Source: Caulobacterales bacterium 32-69-10
Lineage (GTDB): Bacteria > Pseudomonadota > Alphaproteobacteria > Caulobacterales > Caulobacteraceae
Assembly: GCA_002280485.1 (NCBI GenBank)
Contig: NCED01000005.1
Coordinates: 58,212 to 122,211 of the forward strand
Direction of reading: 5' to 3'
Length of the DNA: 64,000 nt
Below the pieces are notes generated by a model, which saw only the letters and a program-made list of their open reading frames with translations, searched no databases and was not told where the DNA came from. Position 1 is the first letter of the stretch. The number at the start of each line of letters is the position of its first letter. The position numbers were made by a program, and so were the translations under genes. Below, in pieces: positions 60,312 to 64,000 of this stretch.

Positions 60312-61635
60312 AAACCCCTCCCGTTTTATAGTAATACCCCAAGCCAAATCTGGAATTGGCAATCTTGCCAGCAAGCTCGGTCCGATTCGCTACTCGGCTG
60401 GCAAACGTTTTTCCATCGCGAATTTCAAATATTCTAAGTTCTTTCGGCCCGCAGCAATCCAAAAGTGTCGGGCTGTGAGTCGAAATAATTAGGGCGCGTG
60501 TTCCATCTGACTTCATTACCTGACGGCAGAGCGCAATAAATACCTCCTGCATAAATGGATGTAGGAAATTCTCCGGCTCCTCAATTACGGAAGAGGACTC
60601 CCCGAGCAAAAGCATAGTAGCCAGCGATATCCACTTAACCGTCCCGTCGCTTATGCGGTTAAACCCGAACGGCTTTTCATCAAAGCGAAACTTTACTGAT
60701 GGCTTTAACAAGGCCTCTTGAAAGTCCAGGGTAACGTCGACCGACTCAATATCGGGGTTAACTTCCCGGCACCAACTCATTATGCTGGCGAACCGTAACC
60801 TCTGCTCGTCACTTGCGAGCCCGGGGCGATAAAATCGCCCCATTGAGAAGGGGTGGTATGATCCACGCCCTAGCTGGTAAAGGGTTCCCGCCAGCCCCTC
60901 TCCATTTGGTAGCAACTCCGTAGTCGAGCCGACAGTTGTTGGCTTTCTGGCAAGGGAGGGGTCAATATTAACCGATCTATAGCCGATCAGGTCAATCATT
61001 ACGACGAGTGCGGCCCGCAATTCCGAGAACAAGCTCGGGATGATCGATGCGTCTGGCCGCTGTACTTCGGCCAAATGCTCTTCAACGCTGAACGATTTTT
61101 CAGTCTGCTTTCGCCAGCGAAAAGCTTTAACGAGCGCGGGGTGGTTAACAGGCTCGATCTCGATTTTTGACAGAAAGGCTTTTTCAACAAGCGACGTGGT
61201 CCGAAGAAATCTGAGGGGGCCGCCATCGTTATAATTTAATGTAAGGTACTCAGACTCAACGTATACGGCCGGAATGCTGCTGATGTATCGGAGGCTGCAT
61301 GAATAAATATACTGTATATCAAGAATTTCGTTTTTCTCCGGGGAGAAAAATATTCCCGCTGCTTTGCTTCCTAGGGCTAAGCCTTCGACCTCAAAAGATA
61401 ATACTGCAGATTCATCCGTGAACTTCTCGCGACTGAATACAGCTCCGGTTCCCTGCGCAACTGCAATCGCGGAGTTCAATCCAGATTGAATAAACTCTCC
61501 AAGAAAATCTAAGAACGATATAAAGTTAGATTTTCCGGTGCCATTTGCGCCGACTAAGACGTTTAATCCTTCTTCAAGTTCAATTGAGAAGCCTACGAGA
61601 GACCGGAAGCCATCGATCGATATCCTTCGGATCAT
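60259..61635 (-). CDS. AAA/ABC-type ATPase (AAA_15/AAA_21, module gene 1)
   Basis: 458 residues. The N-terminus MIRRISIDGFRSLVGFSIEL leads to Walker A GANGTGKSNF (residues 29-38); the lid region is in the middle; the signature-like RISDGTVKWISLATMLLLGE (327-346), Walker B SVIEEPENFLHP (349-360) and STHSPTLLD (385-393) complete an OLD/RloA/AriA-type ATPase. The protein ends with a Gly-rich tail (YGEDSGNGGGAHGG). DNA here is clearly less GC-rich (about 45% in lines I counted). It overlaps the TOPRIM-like gene by 53 bases. Best reading: the sensor or motor of a two-gene defence-like module. Confidence 0.85.
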   Translation of the reverse strand: MIRRISIDGFRSLVGFSIELEEGLNVLVGANGTGKSNFISFLDFLGEFIQSGLNSAIAVAQGTGAVFSREKFTDESAVLSFEVEGLALGSKAAGIFFSPEKNEILDIQYIYSCSLRYISSIPAVYVESEYLTLNYNDGGPLRFLRTTSLVEKAFLSKIEIEPVNHPALVKAFRWRKQTEKSFSVEEHLAEVQRPDASIIPSLFSELRAALVVMIDLIGYRSVNIDPSLARKPTTVGSTTELLPNGEGLAGTLYQLGRGSYHPFSMGRFYRPGLASDEQRLRFASIMSWCREVNPDIESVDVTLDFQEALLKPSVKFRFDEKPFGFNRISDGTVKWISLATMLLLGESSSVIEEPENFLHPFMQEVFIALCRQVMKSDGTRALIISTHSPTLLDCCGPKELRIFEIRDGKTFASRVANRTELAGKIANSRFGLGYYYKTGGVYGEDSGNGGGAHGGPLH

Positions 61636-62249
61636 CCTATATCCTCAAGCCGGGTCACTTAATCGAGCAACGAACATGCGGCTGGCAGGGTCGGCTGCAC
61701 TTTCTGACGCTGGCGGATTGGCTGCCAAGTGTCCAGCGCGAAGCTCAATCAACGGGCGCGTGCTGTTTGCCGAGACCGGGGACGTGGCGTCCGCCACGCC
61801 CCTGAGTGCATCTCAGTTCGAGGCGGCGTTCGGCGGCAGGGCCAACTTCCGGCGAGCGACCGTGGAGGCGATCCGGGATTAAGTCGAGGCTTGGCTCGAA
61901 CCTGCGCCGCCCTGGCTTGGGCATATGCGGCGCGGGCTCCAGCGAAACGCGACGGGGAAGGAGTGGGGTCGCTTTTGAACGTAAGAGGGGCGACTGCCGT
62001 ATTCTGCGCAGGCCGGCGCCGTAGACGCGCCAGACGTCGGGCGCGTAGGTCCGCGACTGCCTTGCACCCGAGCATAGACGAATGCGTGCAGCCTAATCAC
62101 GGGCCCGTCGGCGTCGAAAAAGCCTGGGTCCCGGCTTTCGCCGGGATGACGGGTAGGGGGGCGGCCAGATCGCTGCTAGCCCTGGTACGAGAAAGGCCGG
62201 AGCCGCTTTCGCGGCCCTGGCCTGAGGCAGTCTCGAACGTTGGAGCCGC
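61636..62249. other. Intergenic region with remnants and a repeat
   Basis: Adjacent to the module promoter, GC content returns to normal from about 61740. A plus-strand frame ending at 61882 (GDVASATPLSASQFEAAFGG, RANFRRATVEAIRD) looks like the C-terminus of some protein but has no credible start and is not recognised. The rest (61890-62250) holds no gene I can support, only the REP-like repeat at 62119-62150. Confidence 0.45.
62119..62150. repeat. REP-like palindromic repeat
   Basis: CCTGGGTCCCGGCTTTCGCC followed by GGGATGAC forms a hairpin with arms TCCCGGC (62129-62135) and GCCGGGA (62140-62146). It is the common proteobacterial element of the type CTGGATCCCGGC...GCCGGGATGAC. Similar unit at 40273-40306. 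Confidence 0.75.
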
Positions 62250-62712
62250 TTAGCTCTCGGCGCCCGGGATCGGGGTGGCGATGCCGGCGCCGGCGGGGCG
62301 GTCGCGGGTGGTGCGGTCGTTGGCGTCGTAGGCGCTGTCGGCGAGGTCGCGGTTGGCGAAGCTGCGGTCTTCGCCGCTGTAGCGGACGCGTTCGGCGCTG
62401 ATCTCGCTGAGGGTGTAGGGCTCGGAGTGTTCCTCGAAGCGCTCCCAGCCCTCGGCGCGGTAGGCCTCGCCGCGCACGCCGGCGGTGACGCCGCGCTAGC
62501 GGTCGAAGATGGCCTCGACGAGGCTGGCTTCGGTGTCGAGGGCGCGGACGCTGACCAGGGCGCCGCCGCGGCGGACGCCCTCGGAATAGACGTGGGCCTC
62601 TTCGTCCGAGTGGCCGGCTCCTTCAGGGCGCCGAGCAGGCCGCCCGCCGCGCCGCCGGCGGCGGCCCCGACCTCGGCGCCGACGGCGGTGGAGGCGAGCC
62701 CGCCGCGCCGCC
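62250..62712 (-). pseudogene. Stress-protein-like gene (general stress 17M type), decayed
   Basis: Minus-strand reading gives ASTAVGAEVGAAAGGAAGGL then, after a one-base shift, GAGHSDEEAHVYSEGVRRGG, ALVSVRALDTEASLVEAIFDR, an in-frame TAG at about 62500, and GEAYRAEGWERFEEHSEPYT, LSEISAERVRY to the stop at 62250. This follows Caulobacteraceae proteins of ~200-300 residues with a Gly/Ala helix hairpin and a C-terminal YT-E-I-ER segment. The 5' part (start and first ferredoxin-like domain) is absent, so the gene is dead. Confidence 0.7.
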
Positions 62713-64000
62713 CTAGTTGAAGATGTCCAGGACGTCGGTCGGAACCGACGATGTCTCGGGCTTCACCCAGTTCTTCTCATGGTACTCGTTCCAGAGCTGC
62801 GCCCAGGGACGGCCATAGTAATCGACGAAACGCGAATCCGACTTCGTCAACTGCACGGCGCGACCGTTTAGATTGCGAAGGTTGCCCTTGCACTCGATGT
62901 AGGTATAGCGCTGATCGGTATTCTCCGGGGTCGTGCGCCGGATGTATCGGAAGGACAGCCGAAGCGGCTGCACGAAAGCATCGCTGTCGTAGAGGATGAT
63001 CTCCTCGTCGAGGCCGATGAACTTGCGGTCGGCGTCGTAGACGGGCTTGAAGGTCTCGATGACCTGGAACTTGTCCGAATATTCCATCATCGAGTGCGAG
63101 ATGGTCCAGGGCTGGACGTTCTTGGTCCAGGCGATGAGGGTGTCGCCATCCCAGAAGCCGACCGTCTCGCCCATCCACTGCGGCTTGCCGTCCAGGACGT
63201 GCTTCTGGCCGACCAGGATCTGCCGCATCATGTTGTCGGCGATGCCGGCCATGAATTGCACGTTCCAGGTGCTCATGGTCAGCTGGAAATTGCCGCCCTG
63301 GGACGCCTGGGTCCAGGTGCGCAGGATGCCCTCCGGATAGCAGAACTGGGCCTCCCACTGGGGCGCGTTGGTGATGCCCTCGTGGTACATGTCCTGCACC
63401 ATGCGCTTCTGGTACTCGGGCTTCAGCAGCGACAGGATCGTCGGGACCTGGTTGATGATGCCCCACAGCCATTCGGCCTGGCGGTTGCGGGTCGGCGAGT
63501 TGTCGCGGGTGTAGTAGCCGTCCCAGTCGGGGAGGCTGGCCTTGGTGTGGACCGTCGGCCCGCCGTGGCTGCGGGCCTGGGCCATCAGGGCGTCGTAGTG
63601 CGCCTGCGCCGTCTTGTAGGCGTAGGGGCTGACGATCAGCTCGCGCGGGAAGTCGATCGAACAGTCGCCCCAGGCGGCCGAGTCCGGAGGGGTCTTGCCC
63701 ATGCGGCCGGAGGTCCAGGTGTCGGTGATCTGGCGCGGGAAGTTGCAGCGCCAGTAGCGCTGGTCCGACCACAGGGCGCGGTCCTCGTAGAAATTCTTCG
63801 AGCGGAACAGGTCGATGGCCAGGGGCTGCACCCCCGCCGGCGGGCCGGCGTAGGTGGGGCTGGGGGTGCGGTTCAGGCCGGCGACGCCGAAGGGGAAGCC
63901 CGGCGGGCCGCCGGTTCCCCTGCCGACCGGCTCGCGGGCCTGACCGGCGCCGGCGGGCCGGGCCGGCTGTCCGCCGGGGCCGGTCGGGGGCGCGCCCAGG
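62713..64000 (-). CDS. Large exported protein of unknown function, 5' partial
   Basis: At least 428 residues, open to the window edge (the start lies beyond it). The N-terminal part seen is a Pro/Gly-rich linker (GGPPGFPFGVAGLNRTPSPT), followed by a well-conserved region: DLFRSKNFYEDRALWSDQRYWRCNFP, FPRELIVSPYAYKTAQAHYDALM, WLWGIINQVPTILSLLKPEY, MGETVGFWDGDTLIAWTKNV and RLSFRYIRRTTPENTDQRYTYIEC. I recognise similar uncharacterised proteins in Caulobacterales and Sphingomonadales, often near TonB receptors, but know no function. Confidence 0.75.
   Translation of the reverse strand, partial: LGAPPTGPGGQPARPAGAGQAREPVGRGTGGPPGFPFGVAGLNRTPSPTYAGPPAGVQPLAIDLFRSKNFYEDRALWSDQRYWRCNFPRQITDTWTSGRMGKTPPDSAAWGDCSIDFPRELIVSPYAYKTAQAHYDALMAQARSHGGPTVHTKASLPDWDGYYTRDNSPTRNRQAEWLWGIINQVPTILSLLKPEYQKRMVQDMYHEGITNAPQWEAQFCYPEGILRTWTQASQGGNFQLTMSTWNVQFMAGIADNMMRQILVGQKHVLDGKPQWMGETVGFWDGDTLIAWTKNVQPWTISHSMMEYSDKFQVIETFKPVYDADRKFIGLDEEIILYDSDAFVQPLRLSFRYIRRTTPENTDQRYTYIECKGNLRNLNGRAVQLTKSDSRFVDYYGRPWAQLWNEYHEKNWVKPETSSVPTDVLDIFN

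Noticed and set aside
59760..61635. Prophage or transposon as the carrier of the AT-richer module
   Set aside because: No integrase, transposase, terminal inverted repeats or tRNA attachment site is visible on either side.

Overview
The window is high-GC (about 70% by eye), gene-dense alphaproteobacterial chromosome. Most likely it is Caulobacteraceae (Caulobacter/Phenylobacterium type). This is inferred from two large TonB-dependent receptors, metX-metW, a COG2907/DUF1365/Cfa cluster with its own ECF sigma factor, SWIB and DUF3309 small proteins, and many ATGA/GTGA start-stop overlaps. No rRNA, tRNA or CRISPR array was seen.

Layout. 0-6 kb: end of metX, metW, a shortened PII gene, a methyltransferase, gloB, and a glk-zwf-lipoyl-protein operon. 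6-13 kb: hybrid MASE1 histidine kinase, CYTH-CHAD protein, a CDF metal exporter with a damaged 3' end, a receiver-only regulator, Crp/Fnr and XRE regulators. 13-16 kb: a three-gene operon of unknown role (GNAT-like proteins and an isochorismatase-fold protein) divergent from a LysR gene. 16-19.6 kb: M28 peptidase, acyltransferase-3 and small membrane proteins. 19.6-28 kb: ECF sigma/anti-sigma pair, two Cfa-type methyltransferases (one broken), DUF2177, DUF1295, a lipoprotein hydrolase and, divergently, a COG2907 flavoprotein, DUF1365 and a lipocalin. This looks like one membrane-lipid-modification regulon around a shared promoter with a large concentric dyad. 28-40 kb: PstS, glycosyltransferase, aldehyde dehydrogenase, the ybbA-ybbP ABC system divergent from a tesA-type esterase interrupted by AT-rich DNA, a receiver protein, YaiI, SWIB, a retropepsin-like protease, a Dus enzyme and a TrmH-type methyltransferase. 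40-56 kb: two TonB receptors, FAD-linked oxidase, DHA2 transporter, COG0523 metallochaperone, old yellow enzyme, 3-hydroxyisobutyrate dehydrogenase-like protein, DoxX, two MFS transporters and secreted small proteins.

56-62.7 kb is the accessory part. It has decayed genes, a HepT/MntA toxin-antitoxin pair, a DEDD exonuclease, and an AT-richer two-gene module of an AAA/ABC-type ATPase plus a TOPRIM-like (DUF4276/RloB-like) protein. That module is the best candidate for an undescribed, probably anti-phage, system. The window ends in the 5'-truncated gene of a large conserved protein of unknown function.

A second theme is damage. At least five genes (PII, CDF, tesA, the second Cfa, DUF4126) have lost roughly 80-250 bp, and two more show what look like single-G deletions. 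Either the genome is shedding these genes or the sequence has local assembly errors. The sequence alone cannot decide.
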